A DNA stretch of 13,553 bases from Clostridiales bacterium. GTDB lineage: Bacteria > Bacillota > Clostridia > Oscillospirales > Oscillospiraceae. The notes beneath the pieces were generated by a model. That model worked only from the letters and a program-made list of their open reading frames with translations, did not search any database and was not told where the DNA came from. A program made the translations under genes and the position numbers. The stretch lies in contig DPCD01000005.1 of the NCBI GenBank assembly GCA_003516765.1, positions 4,616 through 18,168 on the forward strand, written 5' to 3'. This document shows, one piece after another, positions 6,180 through 13,553 of this stretch. Position 1 is the first letter of the stretch, and each line of letters begins with the position of its first letter.

Positions 6180-7553
6180 TTACTTTTCGTGATCGTCCAG
6201 GAACATCTGCAAAACACGTTCCATTTTCATGCCGCGACTGCCCTTGAACAAAATAACGTCCGCCTCGCCGGCGCGCATCTTGAGCATGCGCACAAGATCC
6301 TCATGCGTATCGAAATGCTCGGCATTCTTGGGAGACATCCCGCCCGTAATTGCGCCCGTCACCGTGCGCACCGAGTGTGCGCCGTAGGTCAGAAGCAGAT
6401 CTGCCTTCTGCGCGGCGATGCGCCCGATGCGGTAATGCTCTGCGCTCGAGCGGTTGCCCAGCTCCAGCATGTCGCCAAGGACTGCAATGCGCTTGCCGCT
6501 CGTTTTGACGCTTGCCAGCACGCCGAGCGCCGCCTCGGTCGACTCGGGACCTGCATTGTAGCAGTCTTCAATGATCGTCATGCCGTTTTTCTCATAGATC
6601 TTCTGGCGCATGCCGGTATTGCGGAAGATAGAAAGCTCGTTCTGGATGGTCTCGGGCTTCACGCCCATGGCAAGACCGACCGTCGCCGCCGCCAGCGCGT
6701 TATAGACCATATGCCGCCCCAGCGCCGGGACAAACAGCTCAAACTCATGATGAAAGCCGCTCACATGAAAGCGCATGCCGTCGTCCAGCTCCTGAATTCC
6801 GCTGGCGACCACGTCGCAGGACGGATTGTCGATGCCGAAATAGTATTTTTTGTGCGTGCCCTTGTCGCGCACGTTCCACAGAAGCGGCTCGTCGCCGTTG
6901 AAAATGCCGACGGTGTTTTTGAGGCTGCTGCGCAGAATATCAAGCTTCTCGCGCAGAATGCCCTCGCGGCTTCCCAGATACTCGATGTGCGCGATGCCGA
7001 TGTTCGTGATGACCGCATAGTCCGGCTGCGCAATCGCGCTTAAGTAAGCAATCTCGCCCGGATGGTTCGTGCCCATCTCGGCAACCAGAAGCTCCGTGTC
7101 CTCCGGCATGTTCATCACGGTCATGGGAAGACCGATTTCGTTGTTGTGGTTCCCTTCGCTCTTATAGAGCTTGAAATCGCGCGACAGAACGCTTGCGATC
7201 ATTTCCTTCGTCGTCGTCTTGCCGACGCTTCCGGTGATGCCGACCACCTTCACGCCCGTCATTTCACGGTAGTGCTTTGCAATTTCTCCGTAGGCGCGCA
7301 GTGGGCTTTCGACCACCACGCACGGAAGCTCCTCGCTCGGGCGGCTGACCAGCGCGGCTACCGCGCCGAGGGTTTTCGCCGAGGGAATAAAGTCATGCCC
7401 GTCGACCCGCTCGCCGCGCAGGGCGACAAACAGGTCTCCGACCTCTACCTTGCGGGAGTCCGATTCCACGCCCGTGACGGGAACCGTTTCATATTCCGGC
7501 GCAACTGTTCCGCCGCACCAGTCGGCAATTTGCTTTAACGTCAGTTCTTTCAT
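6180..7553 (-). CDS. murF: UDP-MurNAc-tripeptide-D-alanyl-D-alanine ligase MurF
   Basis: Cytosolic Mur ligase that adds D-Ala-D-Ala to UDP-MurNAc-tripeptide using ATP, completing the pentapeptide that MraY uses. The 457-residue product has the N-terminal substrate domain with GVESDSRKVEVGDLFVAL (28-45). It then has the ATP-binding loop GITGSVGKTTTKE (105-117), AEMGTNHPGEIAYL, IANIGIAHIEYLGS-type central residues, the MurF-typical DCYNAGPES block and the C-terminal GKRIAVLGDMLELG. Its ATG at 7553 overlaps the murE stop as ATGA, so translation is probably coupled to murE, and its ribosome binding site lies inside murE. Length and motifs are normal. Confidence 0.96.
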   Translation of the reverse strand: MKELTLKQIADWCGGTVAPEYETVPVTGVESDSRKVEVGDLFVALRGERVDGHDFIPSAKTLGAVAALVSRPSEELPCVVVESPLRAYGEIAKHYREMTGVKVVGITGSVGKTTTKEMIASVLSRDFKLYKSEGNHNNEIGLPMTVMNMPEDTELLVAEMGTNHPGEIAYLSAIAQPDYAVITNIGIAHIEYLGSREGILREKLDILRSSLKNTVGIFNGDEPLLWNVRDKGTHKKYYFGIDNPSCDVVASGIQELDDGMRFHVSGFHHEFELFVPALGRHMVYNALAAATVGLAMGVKPETIQNELSIFRNTGMRQKIYEKNGMTIIEDCYNAGPESTEAALGVLASVKTSGKRIAVLGDMLELGNRSSAEHYRIGRIAAQKADLLLTYGAHSVRTVTGAITGGMSPKNAEHFDTHEDLVRMLKMRAGEADVILFKGSRGMKMERVLQMFLDDHEK

Positions 7554-9001
7554 ACTTCTCTCCCCAAAAAATCCGCAACGACTTCCCGTTCATCCAGGTG
7601 CCGTTTTTCGTGTCCGATTTCCTGATAGGTTTCGTGTCCCTTGCCGCACAGGACAATCACATCGTCCTTCTGTGCGTGCGCCATTGCCCAGCCGATTGCC
7701 TCGACGCGGTTTTCGATCACCACATAGGGATGTGCGCTTTCCTGCATCCCTGAGACAATCGCGTCGATGATTGCCATCGGATCCTCCGTTCTCGGATTGT
7801 CCGAGGTTACAACGCACAGGTCCGCAAGCTCTGCGCCGATTCGTCCCATGATGGGGCGCTTGAAGGGGTCTCGGTCTCCACCGCAGCCAAAGACGGCAAT
7901 TACCCGTCCCTTGCAGAAACCGCGCACGGTTTTGAGCACGTTTTCCAGACTGTCCGGCGTGTGGGAGTAATCAATCAGCACCGTATAGGGCTTTCCGGGC
8001 GTCGGCACAACCTCGACCCTTCCCTTGACGCCTGAGGCGGTTTTCAGCGCGTCCGCAATTTTGGAAAGCGGAATGCCGAGCGTCAGCCCCGCGCCGATGA
8101 CTGCCAGCGCGTTATAGACTGTAAAGCCGCCGGGAATCGCCAGCCGCACCTGCGCCTGCTCATGCGCCGTTTTCGCAGTGAACGCCACATGGTCTGCGGC
8201 AAGCTCGATGTCCTCCGCCCGAAGCTCTGCGCCCGGGTCCTTTTCCGCATAGCGCAGCAGGCTGCACGTCGCGTGCGCCATGATTTTCTGCGCGTAGGCG
8301 TCGTCCGTGTTCACCACGCCGTGCCTGCATCTTGTAAAGAGCATTGCTTTTGCCTCGCAGTAGGCGTCCATCGTCTTGTGAAAATCGAGGTGGTCCTCGG
8401 TGAGGTTGGTGAAGATGCCGGTCTCGAAGGAAATTTCGTCCGCCCGGTGCAGCACCAGCGCGTGGCTCGATACCTCCATCACGCAGTGCGTGCAGCCGGC
8501 GTCTGCCATCTGCGCAAAGAGCTTCTGCAGCTCAAAGGACTCCGGCGTCGTGCGCTCGGTGTGGATTACCTCTGTTCCGATCATGTTCTGAATCGTGCCG
8601 ATTAACCCCACCTTCGCACCCAGCGTCTGCTCCAGAACGGTTTTGAGAAGATAGGTGATGCTCGTTTTGCCGTTCGTTCCGGTCACACCGATCATGGTCA
8701 TTTTGTCGGCCGGATGCGAGAACCAATTTGCCCCCAGCTGCGCCAGCGCCCTGCGGCAGGACACAACCTGCACGTACTGTGTCTTCTGCTCGGGCTCGCG
8801 CTCGCAGATGACAACGGCCGCGCCGCGCTCGAGCGCCTTGGGGATAAACCGGTAGCCGTCTGAGGCAAAGCCGGGGATTGCGACAAACGCCTCGCCGGGC
8901 TTTGTCTGCCGCGAGTCATAGCTGACGCCCGTGATTTCCAGCTCCGGGTCGTAGCAGCCCTCTTTGATGTCAATTCCGCTCAGAAGTTCCGCCAGCTTCA
9001 T
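7550..9001 (-). CDS. murE: UDP-MurNAc-tripeptide synthetase MurE, meso-diaminopimelate type
   Basis: Cytosolic Mur ligase adding the third residue to UDP-MurNAc-L-Ala-D-Glu. The 483-residue product has VSYDSRQTKPGEAFVA (26-41), the P-loop TGTNGKTS (107-114), TTPES (151-155), MEVSSHAL (175-182), the EAKAMLF segment with the Lys (218) normally carbamylated in Mur ligases, YSHTPDSL and FGCGGDRD. The motif DNPRTEDP (401-408) is the DNPR signature of meso-DAP-adding enzymes, whereas lysine-adding enzymes carry other residues there, so DAP-type peptidoglycan is inferred. The ATG at 9001 has AAAGGAG about eight bases upstream. It lies 38 bases after the PBP gene and overlaps murF by four bases. Confidence 0.97.
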   Translation of the reverse strand: MKLAELLSGIDIKEGCYDPELEITGVSYDSRQTKPGEAFVAIPGFASDGYRFIPKALERGAAVVICEREPEQKTQYVQVVSCRRALAQLGANWFSHPADKMTMIGVTGTNGKTSITYLLKTVLEQTLGAKVGLIGTIQNMIGTEVIHTERTTPESFELQKLFAQMADAGCTHCVMEVSSHALVLHRADEISFETGIFTNLTEDHLDFHKTMDAYCEAKAMLFTRCRHGVVNTDDAYAQKIMAHATCSLLRYAEKDPGAELRAEDIELAADHVAFTAKTAHEQAQVRLAIPGGFTVYNALAVIGAGLTLGIPLSKIADALKTASGVKGRVEVVPTPGKPYTVLIDYSHTPDSLENVLKTVRGFCKGRVIAVFGCGGDRDPFKRPIMGRIGAELADLCVVTSDNPRTEDPMAIIDAIVSGMQESAHPYVVIENRVEAIGWAMAHAQKDDVIVLCGKGHETYQEIGHEKRHLDEREVVADFLGREV

Positions 9002-10338
9002 GCGCTGCGCTCCTTTCGTTGTCCTGTTTTTCCGGCGCGTCAGTCCGATGCTCCGCCGGTTGTAAATTCTACTGTAATTGTAGTCCCTCTGTCAACCATT
9101 GTTCCGGGCTCGATGTCCTGATAGGCAACCGTGACATATTCGTCGCGGTGGTCGGTGCCCTTCGCCTGGATATAAAGCCCCGCGTTGGTTGCCAGATAAT
9201 CCACATCCGCAATGCCGTAGCCCACAAAGTCCGGAACCTCGACCTGTTCGGTCGTCTTGACGGCGTTTCCGAAATAGAGAATGATCTCGGAATTGCCGGG
9301 AACCTCCGCGCCCGGGCTCGGGAGCTGGTCGGAGACGGTACTGCCCTGACCGACGGTGCGGTAGGTGATGGATTTTCCGGAAAGAAGCGCCGCCGCCTCG
9401 TCTTCCGTCATACCGATGACATCGGGAAGCGTAATATTGACGCCGCGGATATCATCCGACGAGTAGTCCGGCTCCACGCCGAGATACGGCAGGATATCCA
9501 GAAAGACATCGCGGACCGTCGGCGCCGCCATCAGGCCGCCCGAAATATACTGGTTGTGCGGCGTGTAGCTGGTGCCGGCAACATAGTTCGGCGTATCGAG
9601 CGCGACCAGCACAACGTATTTGGGATCATCAATTGGCGCAACGCCGATGAACGAAACGATTTTGTCTTCAACCGGCTTGCCGTTTTCATCGTAGGTATCG
9701 ATTTTTTCCGAGGTGCCGGTCTTGCCGCCCACGCGGTAGCCGGGGGTCTTTGCAGAGCCTGCCGTGCCGTCTGTGACGACGTACTCCATCATTTTGCACA
9801 TTGTCGCAGACGTTTCCTCGCTGATGACCTGGCGCAGGACGGTCCGTTCGTTGGATTTGACGACGTTGCCGTCGCTGTCGAGCACCTGGCTGACAACGTA
9901 AGGCTTTAAAAGATATCCGCCGTTGACGATCGCCGCAACCGCACGCACCTGCTCCATGGGCGTCACACGGAAGGTCTGACCGAAGGAGGCAGAGATGAGG
10001 TTTGCAACAGAGAATTTATCCTCTGCCCAGAAAAGCCCCGACGCCTCACCCGGCAGGTCCACGCCGGTCTTTTCCAGAAAACCGAACGCCTTGAAGTATT
10101 CGACAAACGTCTTTCTTGTCATGTTGACGCCGATGTGACCGAAGGCAATGTTGCACGAGTGCCCCAGCGCCTCCATGGTCGTCTGCATGCCGTGACCTGC
10201 CGCCTTCCAGCAGGAGACCTCCTGCTCGCGGTCATTGAAGGTTTCATGGCCGCCGCAGTAGAAGGTGCTGTTTTCCGTGACCGCGCCGCAGTCCAGCGCC
10301 GCCGCCAGCGTCACGAGCTTGAACGTCGAGCCCGGCTC

Positions 10339-10341
10339 TTA
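10339..10341 (-). other. In-frame TAA just before the PBP active-site block
   Basis: On the minus strand the codons read ...VSDG, TAA, then EPGSTFKLVTLAA. Relatives typically have Tyr at this place (YEPGSTFK), so a single C-to-A or T-to-A change in a Tyr codon explains it. The reading frame is identical on both sides. The next possible start downstream is a GTG at 10314, already past the catalytic STFK. Confidence 0.9.
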
Positions 10342-10515
10342 GCCGTCGGAGACGCAGCGGTTCCGCCACTGCCGCAGGCGCTCGGTCGCAACGGCCTGAT
10401 TGTACGCGCTCATCGCTTCCTGATAAGCGTCGGAGTCTTTGTCCAGCAGCAGCGCGTCCTGATACTGCGCCTCCAGCTGCCCGGCAAGCGCCTGATCGTA
10501 GATTTCCTGATAATT

Positions 10516-10525
10516 GTTAGGGATC
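10516..10525 (-). other. Frameshift site in the PBP gene
   Basis: The minus-strand codons GAT CCC TAA C end the upstream frame (NLGSYDP then stop). Skipping one C gives GAT CCT AAC AAT, encoding SYDPNNYQEIYDQ, which continues the family alignment smoothly. One surplus base in the CCC triplet (10520-10522) therefore accounts for the break. CCC followed by TAA-C is also a plausible +1 slippage context. Confidence 0.85.
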
Positions 10526-11458
10526 GTAGCTGCCAAGGTTCGCCATCGCCAGAATCTGCCCGGAGTTGACGTCCATGACGATGCCGAACGCTCCGTTTAT
10601 AATATCATATTTTTCGATCGCTGTCTCGAGATTTTTTTCCAGATAATGCTGCACCGTCTGGTCAATCGTCGTGACAAGGCTGTCTCCGTCGGAGGCATCG
10701 TAGTATTTTTCATATGTATAGAGCATCTCCGAGCCGTAGTTGCCCTTGGTCGTGACGACCTTGCCGGCGGTTCCCTGCAGGTACGAGTCGTAATATGCCT
10801 CCAGACCCTCCGAGCCGACGTTGTCGGTCGACACAAAGCCCATCACCTGCGCGGCAAGAGACGAATAGGGATAGTAGCGCTGCGCGTCGGTTTCCAGATA
10901 CACGCCCTTGATCTCGTTTTCAGAGACGAAGCTTCTGACCTCGTCGGCAAGCTCCTCCGGAATCTTCCGGCGGATAACCTTATAGCGGAACGCCTTGTCC
11001 TCCGCCTGTTTGTAGACAAAATCGGTGCTGACGTCCAGAATCTCTGATAGCCCGCGCGCGATGTGATCCAGCAGATTGCTGTTTTCCGGCTTTGCCATCT
11101 CCTGCGCGATCTCGTTGGGGTCGATGAAGACCGTCTCCACCGTCTTCGACGAGGCAAGCACGTTCATATTCCGGTCGAAAATCTGCCCGCGCGAGGCAGA
11201 CAGACTCGTATAGCGCGTCTGATTGTCAATCGCCTGCGCCTCATAGTAATCGTGGTCGCGGATCATAAGGTTGTAAAGCGTCACGATCAGCGGAATGAAG
11301 ACCACCACGCCGAACAGCACCATCAGAACCAGCGTCCTGCGGAGAATGGTCCGGTTGGCACGCTGCGACTGCTCCGCGCGCGAAAGCTTCGGTTCGTGTT
11401 TTTCCCGTTTCAGGGGGATGATTTTGCGTGCCATGTTCCTGCCTTTCTGCCCGATTGT

Positions 11459-11496
11459 GAAAACAAGGGCGGTTTACAACTCTCTGGAAACCGCCC
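11459..11496 (-). terminator. Intrinsic terminator or attenuator between ftsL and the PBP gene
   Basis: Perfect 9-bp inverted repeat on the minus strand: GGGCGGTTT (11496-11488), a 12-nt loop, AAACCGCCC (11475-11467), followed by the T-rich TTGTTTTC. It lies within the 106-bp ftsL-PBP gap, 25 bases before the PBP ATG. A full stop here would cut off murE, murF and mraY, so partial read-through is expected, making it an attenuator. I see no promoter between it and the PBP start. Confidence 0.6.
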
Positions 11497-11540
11497 CTGT
11501 CACGCTCTATTGCTGTGTCCTGCGGCTCTTCTTCCTTACT

Positions 11541-12077
11541 CTATGCCGCCGCCGGATGCAGATATGCAATCAAGTCGGAAATACTCTGCTCGATTGCACC
11601 GATCATTTCGCCGAGGATGCTGCTCTTTTCCGTCGTATAGATCTCCGCCTGATCGGTTCCGGTGAGATTGACGTAGACGATCTGCTCCTGCGAGGGCTTG
11701 CGCAGTCCCAGCTCTGACGCCCGCTGCTCAATTGCCGCAAGATCGATCTTTCCTTCGTATTTGCTTTGCAGCAGAAGCTGCTCTTCCTGTAAGCTCTGGA
11801 GCCGGCTTTCCAGACGGCTGACCCGGCTGGACGCCTCAAACAGCTGCACGTAGCCGAAGATGACGAGAATCATCATACATGCCGTGATTGCCGCGCCCAG
11901 AATCGTAAACGGGGCAATGGCAGTTCTGGCGCGGACGCGCGGACGCTTCTGGGGCGCCTCCTGCGGAAGCTCGCGGCGCTCCGGCTCACGAACCGGTTGG
12001 CGAACGGTGTTTGCGGAGTAGACGTCATAGGCTGCCGCGCCGTTTGTGCCGTAATATGGATTGCGTTCCGCAGCCAT
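11541..12077 (-). CDS. ftsL: Cell division protein FtsL-like
   Basis: Small bitopic membrane protein of the FtsQLB-type divisome subcomplex that links FtsQ to the FtsW-PBP pair. The 178-residue product has a long Pro/Arg/Gln-rich cytoplasmic tail (1-55), one membrane helix (about 57-79), then a coiled coil (about 82-107) rich in Leu, Gln and Glu. Next come IEQRASELGLRKPSQEQIVYVNL (about 116-138), typical of the end of FtsL-family coiled coils, and a short hydrophobic tail. Primary sequence is poorly conserved in this family, so the call rests on topology and on position between rsmH and the PBP gene. The ATG at 12077 has GGAGA upstream and lies 21 bases after rsmH. The N-terminal tail is longer than in most FtsL proteins. 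Confidence 0.85.
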   Translation of the reverse strand: MAAERNPYYGTNGAAAYDVYSANTVRQPVREPERRELPQEAPQKRPRVRARTAIAPFTILGAAITACMMILVIFGYVQLFEASSRVSRLESRLQSLQEEQLLLQSKYEGKIDLAAIEQRASELGLRKPSQEQIVYVNLTGTDQAEIYTTEKSSILGEMIGAIEQSISDLIAYLHPAAA

Positions 12078-12098
12078 GGTGCTTCTCCTTTCTTAGAC

Positions 12099-13031
12099 TC
12101 AGAGCTTCACCGCCACGCGCAGCTTTGCACTTCTGGCGCGGGGGTTTTCCCGCACCTCCTCCATGGTGGCGATGATTGGTTTTTTGGTCAGGACCTGAAT
12201 TTTCGGCGTTCTGCCGCAGACGCACACGGGAAAGCTCGGCGGGCAGGTACAGCCCTTTGCGGCATCAAGCATCGCGTTTTTCACGATGCGGTCTTCGAGC
12301 GAATGGAACGTGATGACGCAGAGCCGCCCGCCGGGGTTCAGGTGGTCGATGGACGCGCGCATCATGCGGCTGACCGCGCCCAGCTCGTCGTTGACGGCGA
12401 TGCGGATTGCCTGAAAGCTTCGCTTTGCCGGATGCTGCTTTTCGCGCAGCGCCCGCTCTGGCATGGCGGATTTGATGATGTCCACCAGCTCCAGCGTCGT
12501 CTCAATCGGGCGGTCGGAGCGCACGCGCTCGATTGCCGCCGCGATCTGAGGCGCATAGCGCTCCTCACCGTATTCATACAGAATCCGGCGCAGCTCGTCT
12601 TTGGGATAGTTGTTGACAATTTCATAGGCGGTCAGCGAACTGCCCTGGTCCATGCGCATGTCCAGCGGCGCGTCTGCCATATACGAAAAGCCGCGCGAGC
12701 CGTCGTCGAGCTGCGGGGAAGAAACGCCCAGATCGAAGAGCATCCCGTCAATCTTGTCCAGATTCAGGGCGTCCAGGATCAGGGCAATGTTTTCAAAGTT
12801 ATCATGCACCAGCGTAACCTTGCGCGCGTGGCGGCTGAGCCGCTTTTTTGCCGCCTCCAGCGCTACCTCGTCGCGGTCGACACCGATGAGTCTGCCGTTT
12901 GTCAAGCGGCGGCAGATCTCCAGCGAGTGACCGCCGCCGCCGAGCGTTCCGTCCAGATAGATGCCGTTCGGACGGATGTTGAGCGCGTCGATGCACTCCC
13001 AAAGCAATACCGATTTATGCGAAAACTCCAT
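12099..13031 (-). CDS. rsmH: 16S rRNA (cytosine(1402)-N4)-methyltransferase RsmH (MraW)
   Basis: SAM-dependent methyltransferase that N4-methylates C1402 in the decoding centre of 16S rRNA, tuning start codon choice and fidelity. The 310-residue product shows HKSVLLWECIDAL at the start, the SAM loop YLDGTLGGGGHS (25-36), LIGVDRDEVAL, the motif GMLFDLGVSSPQLD, RGFSY and LDMRMDQ segments, QHPAKRSFQAIRIAVNDEL, and NPGGRLCVITFHSLEDRIVK. All are diagnostic of MraW/RsmH. The ATG at 13031 shares its A with the mraZ stop (TGATG), so it is translationally coupled to mraZ. Length and motifs are typical; nothing odd. Confidence 0.97.
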   Translation of the reverse strand: MEFSHKSVLLWECIDALNIRPNGIYLDGTLGGGGHSLEICRRLTNGRLIGVDRDEVALEAAKKRLSRHARKVTLVHDNFENIALILDALNLDKIDGMLFDLGVSSPQLDDGSRGFSYMADAPLDMRMDQGSSLTAYEIVNNYPKDELRRILYEYGEERYAPQIAAAIERVRSDRPIETTLELVDIIKSAMPERALREKQHPAKRSFQAIRIAVNDELGAVSRMMRASIDHLNPGGRLCVITFHSLEDRIVKNAMLDAAKGCTCPPSFPVCVCGRTPKIQVLTKKPIIATMEEVRENPRARSAKLRVAVKL

Positions 13032-13447
13032 CAGAAGCCCAATTCCTCCATCACTTGCGCCAGATTCTCCGGCGTCAGGGTCTCCATCTCCAGCTTGTCA
13101 TACGCTTCGCTGTCCCAGATCTCCGCATGACCGCCCTGTCCGATGAACGTGACCTCCTGCCGGATACCGGCATACTGGCGAAGCTCCGTCGGAATGAGGA
13201 AGCGTCCCTGCTTGTCCGGCTCGCACTTGGCGGCATTGGCAAACAGGAAGCGCATCTTGCGCGCCTGCGAAATGGGAAGCGCGTTATATTTGTCCAGAAT
13301 CGACTGCCAACCGGCTTCCGTGTAGACAGACAGGCAGTGGTCCAGACCCAAAGTCACATAAAAAGCCTCGCCGAGCTCGTCGCGCAGCTTCGAGGGAACG
13401 AACAGTCTGCCCTTGGGGTCGACCGTGTGTCTGTATTTTCCGTACAT
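13031..13447 (-). CDS. mraZ: Transcriptional regulator MraZ
   Basis: DNA-binding protein of the SpoVT/AbrB fold that forms a ring-shaped oligomer and, in characterised bacteria, binds repeats in its own promoter to control the dcw operon. The 138-residue product has two tandem half domains, each with the family motif: DPKGRLFVPSKLR (10-22) and DKQGRFLIPTELR (about 78-90). The ATG at 13447 follows GAGGTGA within about four bases. It opens the cluster and its TGA overlaps the rsmH start. Two 10-bp-spaced boxes between the promoter and the start codon are good candidate autoregulatory sites. Confidence 0.96.
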   Translation of the reverse strand: MYGKYRHTVDPKGRLFVPSKLRDELGEAFYVTLGLDHCLSVYTEAGWQSILDKYNALPISQARKMRFLFANAAKCEPDKQGRFLIPTELRQYAGIRQEVTFIGQGGHAEIWDSEAYDKLEMETLTPENLAQVMEELGF

Positions 13448-13481
13448 TCCCTCTCACCTCGCTCCCATTTCATCTTTTTTA

Positions 13482-13499
13482 CTCCACTTGGCTCCACTT
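13482..13499 (-). promoter_or_regulatory. Putative MraZ operator (two direct repeats)
   Basis: AAGTGGAG occurs twice on the minus strand, at 13499-13492 and 13489-13482, with a 10-base period; a partial AAGTG precedes it at 13504-13500. MraZ in E. coli recognises TGGGA-like repeats with the same 10-base period, so the TGGAG cores fit the expected architecture. They overlap the predicted transcription start, suitable for autorepression. Regulation is inferred. Confidence 0.65.
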
Positions 13500-13506
13500 C
13501 ACTTAT

Positions 13507-13535
13507 ATAATAAAGGTCGTTAACATAAAATGCAA
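13507..13535 (-). promoter_or_regulatory. Promoter for the mraZ operon
   Basis: TATTAT (13512-13507) is a good -10 box, with TTGCAT (13535-13530) 17 bases upstream as a weak -35 (3 of 6). The predicted start is near 13500, about 53 bases before the mraZ ATG. The region is A-T rich compared with the genes. Upstream bases 13536-13553 show nothing further. Confidence 0.55.
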
Positions 13536-13553
13536 CCCCTTTTTTCAAAATCG

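Larger units (their letters stand above)
9040..11434 (-). pseudogene. ftsI: PASTA-type class B penicillin-binding protein (FtsI/PBP2B or SpoVD-like) with a frameshift and an internal stop
   Basis: Class B PBPs crosslink septal (or cortex) peptidoglycan and partner FtsW/SpoVE. After removing one extra base and reading the internal TAA as one residue, a 797-residue protein results. It has a basic tail, a membrane helix (about 30-52), the SRGQIFDRN dimerisation-domain motif, RYYPYSSLAAQVMGFV, then the transpeptidase domain with STFK (Ser 369), SCN (426-428) and KTGT (571-574), and two PASTA domains in the last 130 residues. Two lesions lie before the active site: the frame changes at about 10520-10522 and a TAA occupies 10341-10339, where a Tyr would precede EPGSTFK. 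Without correction the product stops after 305 residues and lacks the catalytic Ser. The rest is well preserved, so a sequencing or assembly error, a recent pseudogene or recoding all remain possible. Two PASTA domains resemble PBP2B; SpoVD is the alternative. Confidence 0.85.

Noticed and set aside
9040..10314. The C-terminal PBP piece as an independent enzyme
   Set aside because: Its first start, GTG at 10314, lies beyond the catalytic STFK, so the product would lack the nucleophile and membrane anchor.
10339..10536. A separate 65-residue small protein between the two PBP pieces
   Set aside because: Its residues continue the PBP alignment (PNNYQEIYDQ to WRNRCVSDG), so it is the middle part of the broken gene.
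1..13553. CRISPR arrays, tRNA or rRNA genes, insertion sequences or phage genes
   Set aside because: I saw no regularly spaced direct repeats, cloverleaf sequences, transposase motifs or phage-like proteins; the coding space is fully explained by the dcw cluster.

Overview
The window is almost one complete division and cell-wall (dcw) cluster of a low-to-mid GC Gram-positive anaerobe. All genes lie on the minus strand, so transcription runs from the right end to the left. The order is mraZ, rsmH, ftsL, a PASTA-type class B penicillin-binding protein, murE, murF, mraY, ftsW, murG, murA, ftsQ/divIB and the first 69 codons of ftsZ. A DAP-type DNPR motif in MurE, murA directly after murG, a PASTA-bearing PBP and AGGAGG-type ribosome binding sites all point to Bacillota, class Clostridia, probably an Oscillospirales-like gut bacterium. 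The order-level placement is inference.

Right end (about 13553-11541): a sigma-A-like promoter and two 10-bp-spaced MraZ-type boxes precede mraZ, which overlaps rsmH by one base, followed by ftsL. A terminator-like hairpin then separates ftsL from the PBP gene. Middle (11434-5169): the PBP gene is broken by a 1-nt frameshift and, 60 codons later, an in-frame TAA immediately before the catalytic EPGSTFK block. Apart from these two lesions, which lie within about 185 bp, the gene is well preserved. MurE and MurF overlap by ATGA, and MraY follows.

Left part (5168-1): the usual slot for murD, between mraY and ftsW, instead holds about 200 bp of closely packed inverted repeats. One of these, an 11-bp-arm palindrome, recurs between ftsW and murG. 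A perfect 10-bp inverted repeat sequesters the murA ribosome binding site just after the murG stop. Short hairpins also precede ftsQ. ftsZ has its own near-consensus promoter and a leader hairpin.

Together the genes supply lipid II (MurA, MurE, MurF, MraY, MurG), septal polymerisation and crosslinking (FtsW and the PBP), its scaffold (FtsL, FtsQ) and the Z ring (FtsZ). MurB, MurC, MurD and FtsA are not in the window. I found no novel protein system. The unusual content is the doubly lesioned PBP gene and the structured intergenic elements. There is no gene-free stretch longer than 300 bases.
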